A stretch of 64,000 bases of DNA, taken from NCBI GenBank assembly GCA_020632925.1, contig JACKER010000009.1:186001-250000 (forward strand), read 5' to 3'. Below, in pieces: positions 8,198-17,409 of the stretch (position 1 is its first letter; every line of letters begins with the position of its first letter). Origin of the DNA: Alphaproteobacteria bacterium. Its GTDB lineage: Bacteria > Myxococcota_A > UBA796 > GCA-2862545. Under the pieces are notes generated by a model. It was not told the DNA's origin and searched no databases. It saw only the letters and a list, made by a program, of their open reading frames with translations. The position numbers and the translations under genes were made by a program.

Positions 8198-8548
8198 GTG
8201 CCCTTGCGACGCACCACCCCCATCCTGGTCCTCCTCGCGGCCTGCGGGCCGCACCGCCAACCCCAGTCCGTGGCGGACTTCGCCGACGGTATCGTGCTCG
8301 ACATCCCGGTCCCGGCCGAGGAAGGGTCGATGGGTGGGGCGTTCTTCGACGCGCTGCTCGAGAAGGGCGCGCCGAGCGGACGGGTGACGCTCGAGCCCGA
8401 CAACGGGCTGCAGCTGACCTGCTCGATCCGCCACCGGCACCTCGAGGTGAGCGTGCTGGCGTTCAAGGATCAGCTCGACGACTCGCGGTACGCGCGCACG
8501 GACTGCGTGATCGGCGACGTGACGCTGCCGATCATCCTCACCTGGTGA
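8198..8548 (+). CDS. small predicted lipoprotein, 116 aa
   Basis: Unknown small protein with a short hydrophobic N-terminus ending in a lipobox-like LLAACG, so it is probably lipidated and sent to the periplasmic side of a membrane. The mature part of about 100 residues is acidic, with two further cysteines (TCSIRH and TDCVIGD) that could pair. It starts at GTG 8198, four bases after the hydrolase stop; a TTG at 8204 is an alternative. No family is recognised. Confidence 0.6.
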   Translation: MPLRRTTPILVLLAACGPHRQPQSVADFADGIVLDIPVPAEEGSMGGAFFDALLEKGAPSGRVTLEPDNGLQLTCSIRHRHLEVSVLAFKDQLDDSRYARTDCVIGDVTLPIILTW

Positions 8549-8566
8549 GCGGCGCCCCTCGGAAGC

Positions 8567-9331
8567 TCAGCCGTTCCGGGCGGCGATCAGGGCCAGGCCG
8601 TGCAGCGTCAGCCACGGGTCCACCTCCTGGATCCGCGTCGACACCGGACCGAGCAGCGTCGCGAAGCTGCCCGTCGCGACCACGCGAGCCTCGGGTGCCA
8701 GCTCCACGCGGCACCGATCGACCAGCGCGTCCACCATCCCCGCGTGCCCGTAGATCAGGCCGGACTGCATGCTGTGGACGGTGCTGCGCCCGATGACCGT
8801 CGTGGGGCACGTGAGCTCGACCCGCGGGAGCTGCGCCGCCGTCGCCACGAGCGCCTCCTCGGAGGCCCGCAGACCCTGCGCGATCACGCCGCCGACATAG
8901 TCCCCGCGGCCGTCCACGCAGTCGATCGTCGTCGCAGTCCCCAGGTCCACCACGACGACCGGCGCTCCCCAGCGCGCCGCCGCACCCACCGCGTTCACCA
9001 CACGGTCCGCGCCCACCTCGCGGGGGTTGTCGATCCGCAGGCGCATCCCCGTCTTCAGCTTGTCCCGCCCGACGAACCGGCAGGGCACGTCGAGGTACCG
9101 CCGCAGGGCCTTGTCGAGGCTGTAGTTGCGATCCGGCACCACCGAGCAGGCGATGGCGCCGTCGACGTCGCTGGGGCGCGCCCCGCGGTGGCCGAGCAGG
9201 CCGAGGAGCAGCAGGCCGAGCTCGTCCGTCGTGCGCGGGGTCGTGGTGATGCGCATGGTGTGCGCGACCACGTCGCCGTCCATCAGGCCGAGGACCGTCA
9301 CGTCGTTGCGCACGTCGACCGCGAGGAGCAT
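8567..9331 (-). CDS. coaX: type III pantothenate kinase (CoaX)
   Basis: A 254-residue cytoplasmic enzyme of the ASKHA fold that phosphorylates pantothenate in the first step of coenzyme A synthesis. The phosphate loop is MLLAVDVRND, the second nucleotide motif is VVVVDLGTATTIDCVD, and GADRVVNAVGAA matches the pantothenate/dimer region of CoaX. Length is typical. The start at 9331 is two bases after the MopE-like gene's stop, so the kinase is the second gene of that unit, an odd pairing of a housekeeping enzyme with a giant surface protein. CoaX enzymes are not inhibited by CoA and need a monovalent cation (family knowledge). Confidence 0.93.
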   Translation of the reverse strand: MLLAVDVRNDVTVLGLMDGDVVAHTMRITTTPRTTDELGLLLLGLLGHRGARPSDVDGAIACSVVPDRNYSLDKALRRYLDVPCRFVGRDKLKTGMRLRIDNPREVGADRVVNAVGAAARWGAPVVVVDLGTATTIDCVDGRGDYVGGVIAQGLRASEEALVATAAQLPRVELTCPTTVIGRSTVHSMQSGLIYGHAGMVDALVDRCRVELAPEARVVATGSFATLLGPVSTRIQEVDPWLTLHGLALIAARNG

Positions 9332-9333
9332 CG

Positions 9334-12300
9334 CTACCAGTTCACGTCCGCGGACGCCCCGTCCACGCCGTCGTCGCCGTCGGAGCTCGCCGCCGCGCCG
9401 CCGCGCCCGCCGCGTCCGCCGCGTCCGCCCGAGCCCGCCAGCACCGCATTGTCCGACACCAGGTAGGTCGCGCTCGGGGTGGCCCCGACGGCGTAAGCGC
9501 CGAAGCTCGGTCCGCCCGCGCCGCCGCCGCCACCGCCGCCCTCGCCGCCGTCGCCACCGTCCCCGCCGTTGCCGCCGTCGAGGCCGCACCACCCGGACAC
9601 GCCGCCCGCCAGCCCGCGCACGCCACCGTCGCCGCCCACGCCGCCCAGGCCGCCCGAGCCCCCTTCCCCGCCGTCGCCACCGTCGTCGGCCACGATCTCG
9701 TTGCCCGAGATCACCGGCCAGCTCGCAGGGGGCGAGGAGAAGTAGAGCACGAGCCCGATCGAGGCGCCGCCGCCGAGGCCCGCGGTGCCGCCCGAGCCCG
9801 CACAGCCGCCAGCGCCGCCGCCGCCGCCCGTGCCGCCGATGTGGTCCGCGGGCTCGCACGCGAAGGTCTCGGCACCCGAGCCCACACCGCCACCGCCGCC
9901 GCCCGCGCCGTGCTGCCCGCCGGCCCCGGCGTCACCACCGTCACCCGACCAGCCGCCCGAGGCGATCGAGCGGAACACGCCCTCGTCCGAGCTGCCCCCG
10001 CCGCCGCCCGCGCCGTCGTTGCCGGTGGCGCCGTCGCGCCCGTCGGTGCCCGAGGCGCGACAGCTCGGGTCGATGGAGCACTGGCAGAACTGACCGGTGT
10101 AGTCGAAGTCGATGGACGCGTCGCAGCCGCCCGTCCCGCCGTCGCCGCCGCGGGCGGCGGGGAAACCGTCGGCGCCGTCGCCCTGGTCGCGACCGACCCG
10201 CGGGCAGATCGCGTCGCCACCGTCACCGCCGTCCACGACCGTCCCCGAGCAGGCGTTGGCGCCGCCGAGCCCGCCGACCGGCAGCGAGGAGCAGCTCGTC
10301 GCCGACCCGTCGTCCCCGTCCATGCCGTCACGGCCGTCGATCCCGTCGCCGCCGTCGTCCCCGTCACCGCCGTCGCGGCCCGCGGACGTGGTCACGGTGT
10401 TGTTCGTGAACGCGAAGTCCGCGTCGCAGTCCTCGATCCAGACCGCGATCGAGCTGGCGCCGTCGGCCCGCGCGTCGCCACCCCACACCTCGAACCCGTC
10501 GAACGCGGAGTCCGTGGTCAGGCCCACCGCGGTCACCGTGGGCGCGAGCCCGTCCCCATGCACCTCCGTGCGGTACACGACGGGGTCCCGCGTCGTCAGA
10601 TCCAGCGCGTACCCGCCATAGACGGTGAGCCCGTCGGCCAGCTCGATGTCCTCGAGGTACGTCCCGACCGCGACGATGACGTAGTCGGTGGCGTTCGCGA
10701 CCGCGAGGTCGATGCCCTCCTGGATCGAGGACACGGGGTCGGTGATCGTCCCGCTGGCTCCGGGGTTGCCGGTCAGCACCGACACGTAGACCGGATCGGT
10801 GATCGGGTTTCCGTCCTGGCCGTCGCAGTCGGCGTCGATCCCGTCGAACGGGATGTCGTAGGACGAGAGGTACTCGCACTCGCACCCGTCGGCGCGCAGC
10901 CCGTTCACGTCGAAGAAGCCGGCGTCGCAGGTGTAGTCGCAGCGCGGCACGACGGGGACGCCGTTGCAGTAGGCCGAGGCGTTGTCGAACACGTAGGTGC
11001 CGCAGTCGTTGTCGCAGGCGCCGCAGTGCTCCTCGAGGGTGTACCGCCCCTGGACCTTGAACGGGTCGTCCGCGTTGCCGTCGCAGTCCTGGTCGACGTA
11101 GTCGCAGATCTCGGGAGCGAACGGGTAGATCGTGTCGTCCGCGTCGTTGCAGTCCCCCTCGCACGCCGAGACGCCGTCGCCGTCGAGGTCGTCGTTCACG
11201 CCCTCGTCCACGAGCAGGTCGCAGTCGTCGTCGATGCCGTTGCACTGCTCGGCCGCGCCCGGGTGCGTGCTCACCTGTTGGTCGTTGCAGTCGACGCAGT
11301 TGTCGTACCCGTCGCCGTCCAGATCGAGCCCCTCGTCCGGCCCGAGCTGCCCGTCGCAGTCGTCGTCCTCGAGGTTGCAGCGCTCCGGCGCCCCCGGGTA
11401 CTTCAGCGGGTCGGTGTCGTCGCACTCCTCGCAGACCACGAACCCGTCGCCGTCGGCGTCCGTCGTCTCGTTCGCGGGGATGTTCCCGTCGCAGTCGTCG
11501 TCCTTGCGGTCGCAGATCTCACGGGCGCCGGGGTGCACCGCGCCGTCGGCGTCGTCGCAGTCCTCGCACAGCGCGTACCCGTCGTTGTCGGCGTCGGTCG
11601 TCTCGTCGACCGGGATGGCGCCGTCGCAGTCGTCGTCCTTGCCGTCGCAGATCTCGGGTGCGCCGGGGAAGACGTTGGCGTCGCGATCGTCGCACTCCGC
11701 GCACGCCAGGAAGCCGTCGCGATCGCCGTCGGTCTCGCCGGGCTTCTGCCGGTCGCAGTCGTCGTCCACGCCGTTGCAGGTCTCGGGCGCGCCCGGGTGG
11801 GTCGTCGCCACCGCGTCGTCGCAGTCGCCGCCGCAGGTCGTGAACCCGTCCCCGTCGAGGTCGAAGCCCTCGTCGATCGCCGTGTCGCAGTCGTTGTCGA
11901 CGAGGTCGCAGACCTCGGTGTTGCCCGGGAAGGACCGGGGCTCGGCGTCGTCGCAGTCGCCCGCGCAGAGCCGCACGCCGTCGGCGTCGCCGTCCACCTC
12001 GTCAGCCGGGATGACCGTGTCGCAGTCGTCGTCCAGCCCGTCGCAGAGCTCCGGGGCCCCCGGGTACACCGCGGGCGCCGTGTCGTCGCAGTCCCCTTCG
12101 CACAGATCGAACCCGTCGCCGTCCACATCGTCGAACACGCCGTCGTCGACGACGGTGTCGCAGTCGTCGTCCACCCCGTTGCAGAGCTCGGGCGCGTCGG
12201 GGAACGTGGTGGCGGCGGTGTCGTCGCAGTCGCCCGCGCAGGTGCTGAAGCCGTCGCCGTCGGCGTCGAGCTCCTCGGGAGGCACCACGCCGTCGCAGTC

Positions 12301-13155
12301 GTCGTCGACCCCGTTGCACTGCTCGACCGCGCCGGGGAACCGCGTCGGATCGGCGTCGTCGCAGTCCTCGCACGCTGGCGAGCCATCGAGATCCGCGTCG
12401 TCCTCGCGCGGGGGGATCCGACCGTCGCAGTCGTCGTCGATCCCGTTGCAGCGCTCGTCCGCACCCGGGTACACGTCCGGGTCGCCGTCGTCGCAGTCGC
12501 CGTCGCAGGCCGACACCCCGTCCTGGTCCTCGTCCTGCTCGGCCGGAGGGATCACGCCGTCGCAGTCGTCGTCGATCCCGTTGCAGCGTTCGTCGGCCTC
12601 CGGGTTCACCCGCGGATCCCCGTCGTCGCAGTCGGTGCCGCCGCAGGAGATCGCTGTGAACCCGTCGTCGTCGAGGTCGCAGCGGTCCTCGACCGCGAAC
12701 CGGATCGGGATCTCGAGGCGCTCCACGAGCCCGTCACCGACCAGGTTCGGGTGGCAGCCGCGCCCGTCCTCGTCGAGGGCGAGGAACTCCGCGACCAGCA
12801 AGGCCTCCATCTCGCCGGGCTTCGTGGCCGGGGGCAGCGCGTCCAGCTCCACGCCCAGCGTGATCAGCGCGCCCGGCTCCAGCTGGCCCGGGAGCTGGGT
12901 CAGGTCGACCACGACGCGATCCGCGTCGGGCCCCTCGACACCCATGGTCACCACCGCGACCGGCGTGAGGCCTGCGTTGGCGAACGTGACCTCCGCCCGC
13001 GCGTCCGCAGCGACCGACGGATCGAGCGCCCCGAGGTCGATCTGCTCGGTGTCCGCGAGCACGTCGACGCCGACCTCGGTCGATCCGCGACAGGCCATGG
13101 CGAGGAACAACAGCAGGGACGGGCGCAACGAACCTCCGGGACGGCCCCGGTTCAC
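9334..13155 (-). CDS. MopE-like Cys/Asp-repeat lipoprotein with glycine-rich tail
   Basis: A predicted 1273-residue surface lipoprotein. The GTG at 13155 (GGGGGAAGG upstream) gives a signal ending in LLLFLAMAC, with Cys about 22. About 150 residues of an immunoglobulin-like or CARDB-like region follow, then twelve MopE-type repeats of about 45 residues with the core C-N-G-[IV]-DDDCD and D-x-DGD turns, a putative metal-binding motif family common in myxobacteria. Next come a parallel beta-helix-like part (GTYLEDIELADGLTVYGGYA) and a C-terminal third dominated by GGDGG, GAGG and GTGG runs. A role as a calcium- or copper-binding surface or matrix protein is inference. The coaX gene follows after two bases. 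Confidence 0.85.
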   Translation of the reverse strand: MNRGRPGGSLRPSLLLFLAMACRGSTEVGVDVLADTEQIDLGALDPSVAADARAEVTFANAGLTPVAVVTMGVEGPDADRVVVDLTQLPGQLEPGALITLGVELDALPPATKPGEMEALLVAEFLALDEDGRGCHPNLVGDGLVERLEIPIRFAVEDRCDLDDDGFTAISCGGTDCDDGDPRVNPEADERCNGIDDDCDGVIPPAEQDEDQDGVSACDGDCDDGDPDVYPGADERCNGIDDDCDGRIPPREDDADLDGSPACEDCDDADPTRFPGAVEQCNGVDDDCDGVVPPEELDADGDGFSTCAGDCDDTAATTFPDAPELCNGVDDDCDTVVDDGVFDDVDGDGFDLCEGDCDDTAPAVYPGAPELCDGLDDDCDTVIPADEVDGDADGVRLCAGDCDDAEPRSFPGNTEVCDLVDNDCDTAIDEGFDLDGDGFTTCGGDCDDAVATTHPGAPETCNGVDDDCDRQKPGETDGDRDGFLACAECDDRDANVFPGAPEICDGKDDDCDGAIPVDETTDADNDGYALCEDCDDADGAVHPGAREICDRKDDDCDGNIPANETTDADGDGFVVCEECDDTDPLKYPGAPERCNLEDDDCDGQLGPDEGLDLDGDGYDNCVDCNDQQVSTHPGAAEQCNGIDDDCDLLVDEGVNDDLDGDGVSACEGDCNDADDTIYPFAPEICDYVDQDCDGNADDPFKVQGRYTLEEHCGACDNDCGTYVFDNASAYCNGVPVVPRCDYTCDAGFFDVNGLRADGCECEYLSSYDIPFDGIDADCDGQDGNPITDPVYVSVLTGNPGASGTITDPVSSIQEGIDLAVANATDYVIVAVGTYLEDIELADGLTVYGGYALDLTTRDPVVYRTEVHGDGLAPTVTAVGLTTDSAFDGFEVWGGDARADGASSIAVWIEDCDADFAFTNNTVTTSAGRDGGDGDDGGDGIDGRDGMDGDDGSATSCSSLPVGGLGGANACSGTVVDGGDGGDAICPRVGRDQGDGADGFPAARGGDGGTGGCDASIDFDYTGQFCQCSIDPSCRASGTDGRDGATGNDGAGGGGGSSDEGVFRSIASGGWSGDGGDAGAGGQHGAGGGGGGVGSGAETFACEPADHIGGTGGGGGAGGCAGSGGTAGLGGGASIGLVLYFSSPPASWPVISGNEIVADDGGDGGEGGSGGLGGVGGDGGVRGLAGGVSGWCGLDGGNGGDGGDGGEGGGGGGGAGGPSFGAYAVGATPSATYLVSDNAVLAGSGGRGGRGGRGGAAASSDGDDGVDGASADVNW
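11060..12650 (-). repeat. twelve degenerate MopE coding repeats
   Basis: Tandem repeats inside the large lipoprotein gene, with a period of about 125-140 bases. Each encodes a DCDD-x(4)-P-x-A-x-E-x-C block and a C-x(3)-DDDCD block. On the + strand they show as recurring gtcgcagtcgtcgtc. The repeats are similar but not identical at DNA level, so they look old, with selection on the cysteine and aspartate positions. Confidence 0.85.
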
Positions 13156-13202
13156 GGTACCTTCCCCCTCGGCCACTTCACAAGAGCGGATAGGATGGAT
13201 CG

Positions 13203-15278
13203 GTGAGCCTGCCGTTCTGGGTGTCGCTGCTGAACGACGAGGCACCGTCCGCCGCCGCTCGTGGGGAGGCGGGTGGGAGCCGGGTGGTCCAGCACGCGAC
13301 GGTGCCGTTGCCCGACCACGACGTGGTGCTCGACCTGCTGCGCCCGTTCGAGGGGGCGACGCGCATCTACGTCCGCGCGGGCCTGGCGGACGGCTCGTCC
13401 GGCATCTTCCTCGTGGACACCGGCGCCGACATCAGCGTGATCTCGTCGGACATCGCGGATCGCGTCGGGCTCACCGGCGGCGGCGAAGGGCACGTCGTCG
13501 GGCTGTCCGGCTCCGCGAGGACGCGCTTCGCCGAGCTCCCGAGCCTGCGGCTTGGGGACGCCGAGGTCCACGACATCGTGGTGGCCGTGGGCGTCCCGGG
13601 GCTGCAGAACCGCGCGGGGTACATGCCGGTCGACGGGCTGCTCGGCAACAACGTGTGGAGCCACTTCACGCTCGAGCTGGACTACCCGGCGGACACGATG
13701 GTGCTCCACCCGGCGGGGACGGGCCTGTCGCGCAAGCGCGGTGACCCGATGCTGTTCGAGAACGGGCACCTCCTGGCGCGCATCGTGGTGCGCACCGACG
13801 ACGCCGTCCCGCGCGAGGTCCCGCTGATGGCGCAGGTGGACACCGGCGCCGGCGAGCTCACGATCTGTGCCGGTAGCGGGCTCCCCCTGGCCGGCCAGCA
13901 CACGCAGGGACTCGAGTCGGTGCGCGGCATCGGCGCCTCCGAGACCCTCCCGCCGTACCGCTTCCTCACGATGACGCGGCGCATCCCGCTGTCCTCGGTC
14001 TCGCTCGGCGGGGCGGACGTGGACGTCCCCATCCCCGCGCGCTGGCTCGAGTACGACAACGTCGGCAGCACCCAGTGCGACGAGGGTCCGGGCGGCTACC
14101 GGGCGCTGCTCGGCCACGAGTACCTCGCGTCCCACAGGGTCCTGTTCGACTACGCGAACAACCGGTGGGCGCTGCTCCCCTCGCGGCGCCCCGAGCGCCA
14201 GCTCAACGCGCACCAGCTCCTGCTCGACGAGGAGCTCGCGGCGCACGGCGAGGACCCCGCCCACGGGCTGGACCGCGCCGAGCTCCTGGTGGGCGTGGGC
14301 CGCGATCGCGAGGCGGTGGACGCGCTCCTCGCCTGGCGGGAGGTCGGCGACCCCGATCCGGAGCGGAACGCCGAGGGCACGGTCCTCCTGGCGCGCCTGC
14401 TCCGGCACCTCGGCCGGCACGTCGAGGCCTGGCAGGTGCTCGACGGGATGTCGGCGGGCGATCTCGTCGACCAGGGGCAGATCGTGGGCACCGTGAACGG
14501 GCTCGCGATCGACGGGAGGACGGAGGAGGCGCGCGCGTTGGCGGTGGCGGCGACCGAGGAGCGCGCGGACGGAGGCTGGGCGCGGGTCGCGCTCGCGGAC
14601 CTCGACCTGCGCGAGGGCAAGCTGGATGACGCGCGCGACCACCTGCTGGAGGCGGCGCGGCTCGAGGGGTACCCGGACGCCCACCTCCTCCGTCGGGCGC
14701 GGGTCGCGCTGGCGGCGGGAGACCGCGTGGGCTCGATGGCGCTCGTGCGACGCCTGCTCCAGCTCTACCCGGGTGACGGCCCGTACCTGTGGTTCTACGC
14801 GATGCTGGTGCAGACGCCGCAGGACGCCGAGCGCTTCGCGGTGGACCTCGAGGCGGCGATGGCGCGCCTGCACCCCTTCTCCCGTCCGCTCGACTTCCTG
14901 GTGGCGGCCCACCACGTGCTCGGCGACGAGGACGAGGTCCAGCGGCTGCTCTCCGAGGGGACGGCGGCGCACTGCGACCCGCTCCCCGACGGCCCGGACG
15001 ACGACAACTGTCGCGCCTGGTACCTCGCGCTGGCGGGCTCGCGGCCCGACGAAGCGCTGACCCGCATCGACCGCGCGCTCGCGGCCACCGGGGAGCGCGC
15101 GGACTACCTCGACACCAAGGCGATGGTGCATCTGTCCCGCGGCGAGTGGGACGACGCGGTCACCGCGGCCCAGGCCGCCGCTCGCCTTTCGCCCGACGAC
15201 GTGTACATGCTGTGGCAGGCCGAGCGCATCGCGCAGCTCGCCCACGCCGCCGCCACCCCCGACCGGAGAGACCCGTGA
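13203..15278 (+). CDS. retropepsin-like aspartyl protease with TPR domain
   Basis: A 691-residue protein with two retroviral-type aspartyl protease motifs: FLVDTGADISVIS at about residues 69-81 and QVDTGAGEL at about 212-220. The two half-sites could form one pseudo-dimeric active site in a single chain. From about 380 to the end it is helical and TPR-like (LLARLLRHLGRHVEAWQVL and later EALTRIDRALAATGERADYL). There is no obvious signal peptide. The GTG at 13203 is the chosen start; it diverges from the MopE-like gene across 47 bases. Proteolysis is inferred from the motifs, and the TPR part may bring in substrates. Confidence 0.78.
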   Translation: MSLPFWVSLLNDEAPSAAARGEAGGSRVVQHATVPLPDHDVVLDLLRPFEGATRIYVRAGLADGSSGIFLVDTGADISVISSDIADRVGLTGGGEGHVVGLSGSARTRFAELPSLRLGDAEVHDIVVAVGVPGLQNRAGYMPVDGLLGNNVWSHFTLELDYPADTMVLHPAGTGLSRKRGDPMLFENGHLLARIVVRTDDAVPREVPLMAQVDTGAGELTICAGSGLPLAGQHTQGLESVRGIGASETLPPYRFLTMTRRIPLSSVSLGGADVDVPIPARWLEYDNVGSTQCDEGPGGYRALLGHEYLASHRVLFDYANNRWALLPSRRPERQLNAHQLLLDEELAAHGEDPAHGLDRAELLVGVGRDREAVDALLAWREVGDPDPERNAEGTVLLARLLRHLGRHVEAWQVLDGMSAGDLVDQGQIVGTVNGLAIDGRTEEARALAVAATEERADGGWARVALADLDLREGKLDDARDHLLEAARLEGYPDAHLLRRARVALAAGDRVGSMALVRRLLQLYPGDGPYLWFYAMLVQTPQDAERFAVDLEAAMARLHPFSRPLDFLVAAHHVLGDEDEVQRLLSEGTAAHCDPLPDGPDDDNCRAWYLALAGSRPDEALTRIDRALAATGERADYLDTKAMVHLSRGEWDDAVTAAQAAARLSPDDVYMLWQAERIAQLAHAAATPDRRDP

Positions 15279-16102
15279 CCCTGCTCGGAAGCTGCGCCCT
15301 GTTCGGCCTCCTCACCTCGTCCGCGCTGGCCGACGATCCCGCCGCGATGCCGTCGGTGCCGAAGACGGCGCAGGTGACCAACGTGTACGACGGCGACACG
15401 TTCACGCTCACGACGGGCGACAAGATCCGGCTCAAGTGGGTGAACACGCCCGAGCGCAAGCCGCTCGAGCCCTTCGCGATGGAGGCCCGCGAGCTGACCG
15501 AGAACTTCGTGATGGGCAAGGAGATCACGCTGATCACGGAGGGCCCGAACCCCCGCGACGGGTACGGCCGGATCCTGGCGGGCATCCGCACCGACGAGGG
15601 CGACCTGTCCGAGGCGCTCCTGCGCGCCGGGTATGCCCACCTGTTCGTCATCCCGCCCGACAGCACCGACCTCACGCGGATGATCGCGGCGCAGGAGGAG
15701 GCGCGCGCGGCCCGGCGCGGCATCTGGAGCGACGAGATGTTCCAGGGCACCTTCCACATCACGAGCTTCCACCCCAACGCGCCGGGCGACGACAACACCA
15801 ACGTCAACGGCGAGTACATGCGGATCTGCAACCTCACGGGTGCGGCTGCGGACATCGAGGGCTGGCGGCTGATCGACATCTCCGGCACGACGCACCGGCT
15901 CCCCTCCGTCGTGGTGCCGCCCGGCCAGACGGTGAAGGTGATCTCCGGCCGCGGGCCCACCGGCGTCGAGCCCGACGGGCAGCTCCAGATCCACCTGAAC
16001 AGCGACACGCCGCTGTGGAACAACGAGCACGAGCGGGTGGAGCTCTACGATCCGCAGGGCATCAAGCGCGACCAGCGCGAGTCCCACGGAAAGACGTACT
16101 GA
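15275..16102 (+). CDS. exported staphylococcal-nuclease-like protein with lamin-tail domain
   Basis: A 275-residue secreted protein: signal peptide (MTLLGSCALFGLLTSSALA), a thermonuclease domain (about 25-150), then a lamin-tail domain (about 160-275) with GEYMRICNLTGAAADIEGW and WNNEHERVELYDPQG. In the nuclease part the calcium/phosphate residues are largely kept: VYDGDTF, IRLKWVNTPE (Arg and Glu of the active site; the usual Asp before TPE is Asn) and DGYGR. It should cut nucleic acid outside the cytoplasm. The GTG start overlaps the protease stop (GTGA), so they are coupled. Lamin-tail domains on bacterial nucleases are thought to bind DNA or surfaces. Confidence 0.85.
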   Translation: MTLLGSCALFGLLTSSALADDPAAMPSVPKTAQVTNVYDGDTFTLTTGDKIRLKWVNTPERKPLEPFAMEARELTENFVMGKEITLITEGPNPRDGYGRILAGIRTDEGDLSEALLRAGYAHLFVIPPDSTDLTRMIAAQEEARAARRGIWSDEMFQGTFHITSFHPNAPGDDNTNVNGEYMRICNLTGAAADIEGWRLIDISGTTHRLPSVVVPPGQTVKVISGRGPTGVEPDGQLQIHLNSDTPLWNNEHERVELYDPQGIKRDQRESHGKTY

Positions 16103-17409
16103 ACCGGCTCCGACTGCTGGCGCGGGCAACGGGCGTGGGCGTCGGCGTGGCCGGCGTCGTGCTCGCGCTGCTGTTCTGGACCGAGCCCGGCCGCCGACAG
16201 CTCGTGGCGTGGAGCGCCCCGCGGTATCCGGCTCCCGAGGAGCACCCGGACACGCTCCACCCGACGTTCGACGGTCCCGACGCCTCCCGCGAGCGGATCG
16301 AGGTCGATCTGGTCCCGGTGGTCGGCGGCCTCCCACAGCCGACGGACCTCGCGCCGATCCCGGGCCGACCTGGCGCCACCGTGGTGCTCTCCAAGACGGG
16401 GACGGCGTGGATCGTCGAGGGTGGACAGGCGCGACCCTGGTTCGAGCTGCCCGTGCTCACGACCTCCGAGCTCGGGCTGCTGGGCATCGCGTTCCACCCG
16501 CGCTTCGCGGAGAACGGGCTGTTCTTCCTGGACGACAACCCGTCCGAGGGCGAACGCCGGACCCGAATCTCCCGCTGGAAGGTGGATCCGACCGCGCTCG
16601 GCGAGCCACGGCTCGAGCAGGTCGTGCTCGAGGTCGCCCAGCCTTACCAGAACCACGACGCCGGGCAGCTGCGCTTCGGGCCGGACGGCATGCTCTACGT
16701 CGGGCTCGGCGACGGCGGGTTCCGCGACGATCCCGACGGCAACGGGCAGGACACGACCACGCTGCTGGGCAGCATGTTGCGCCTCGACGTGGATCACCCG
16801 ACGGCGGAGCGGGGCTACGCCGTGCCGACCGACAACCCCTTCGTCGGCCGCGAGGGCTATCGACCCGAGATCTGGGCGTACGGACTCCGCAACCCGTGGC
16901 GGTACGCGTTCGACCCCGACGGCAGGCTGATCGTCGGCGACGTGGGGCAGAACACGGTGGAGGAGATCGACGTCGTCGGCGCCGGCGAGAACCTCGGGTG
17001 GAAGATCCGCGAGGGCGACCGATGCTTCGAGCCGAAGCAGGGGTGTCGCACCGAGGGCCTGCGCGATCCCGTGTGGACCTACCTGCGTGACGAGGGCAAC
17101 TCGGTGACCGGCGGCGTGGTGTGGACCGCTCCCGGCGCGCTGCATGGGGCCTACGTGTTCGGCGACTTCGTCACCGGGCGGTTCTGGGCGCTGCGGATCC
17201 CCGCTGACGGCTCACGCGCGCCCGGTGTGCAGGCGCTCGGTCGGTTCGCCGCCAACCCGACGGCGTTCATGGTCGCCGAGGACGGCACGGTGTGGGTGGC
17301 GTCGTTCCAGTCGGGCGTGGTCTACGCCATCAGCCCGCGGCGCGCAGATCCAGGTCCGCCGCCAGCCGACGCGCCCGACGCATCAAGGGGCGCAGGCTCG
17401 AGTGGGTGA
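16099..17409 (+). CDS. PQQ-dependent sugar dehydrogenase-like protein
   Basis: A roughly 436-residue six-bladed propeller of the soluble glucose/aldose sugar dehydrogenase family, which oxidises sugars with pyrroloquinoline quinone in the periplasm. Family motifs include GLLGIAFHPRFAENG, QNHDAGQLRFGPDGMLYVGL, YGLRNPWRYAFDP and DVGQNTVEEIDVV. An N-terminal hydrophobic segment (VGVGVAGVVLALLF) acts as export signal or anchor. No ATG, GTG or TTG lies near the natural N-terminus: a CTG at 16099, overlapping the nuclease stop and preceded by GGAAAG, is the best start, with GTG 16135 as fallback. Its 3' end overlaps the NUDIX-fusion gene on the other strand by 80 bases. Confidence 0.83.
   Translation: MNRLRLLARATGVGVGVAGVVLALLFWTEPGRRQLVAWSAPRYPAPEEHPDTLHPTFDGPDASRERIEVDLVPVVGGLPQPTDLAPIPGRPGATVVLSKTGTAWIVEGGQARPWFELPVLTTSELGLLGIAFHPRFAENGLFFLDDNPSEGERRTRISRWKVDPTALGEPRLEQVVLEVAQPYQNHDAGQLRFGPDGMLYVGLGDGGFRDDPDGNGQDTTTLLGSMLRLDVDHPTAERGYAVPTDNPFVGREGYRPEIWAYGLRNPWRYAFDPDGRLIVGDVGQNTVEEIDVVGAGENLGWKIREGDRCFEPKQGCRTEGLRDPVWTYLRDEGNSVTGGVVWTAPGALHGAYVFGDFVTGRFWALRIPADGSRAPGVQALGRFAANPTAFMVAEDGTVWVASFQSGVVYAISPRRADPGPPPADAPDASRGAGSSG

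Noticed and set aside
9334..10400. A mycobacterial PE_PGRS protein
   Set aside because: Only the glycine-rich texture is shared; there is no PE domain and the signal is a lipobox.
11060..12650. DNA repeats that look like a CRISPR-type array
   Set aside because: The units are degenerate, in frame and encode MopE motifs; there are no equal-length spacers.
9841..13206. Long open frames on the + strand opposite the MopE-like gene, including one of 1121 residues
   Set aside because: Composition is random Arg/Val/Ala and mirrors the repeats of the minus-strand protein, which has a signal peptide and conserved cysteines.
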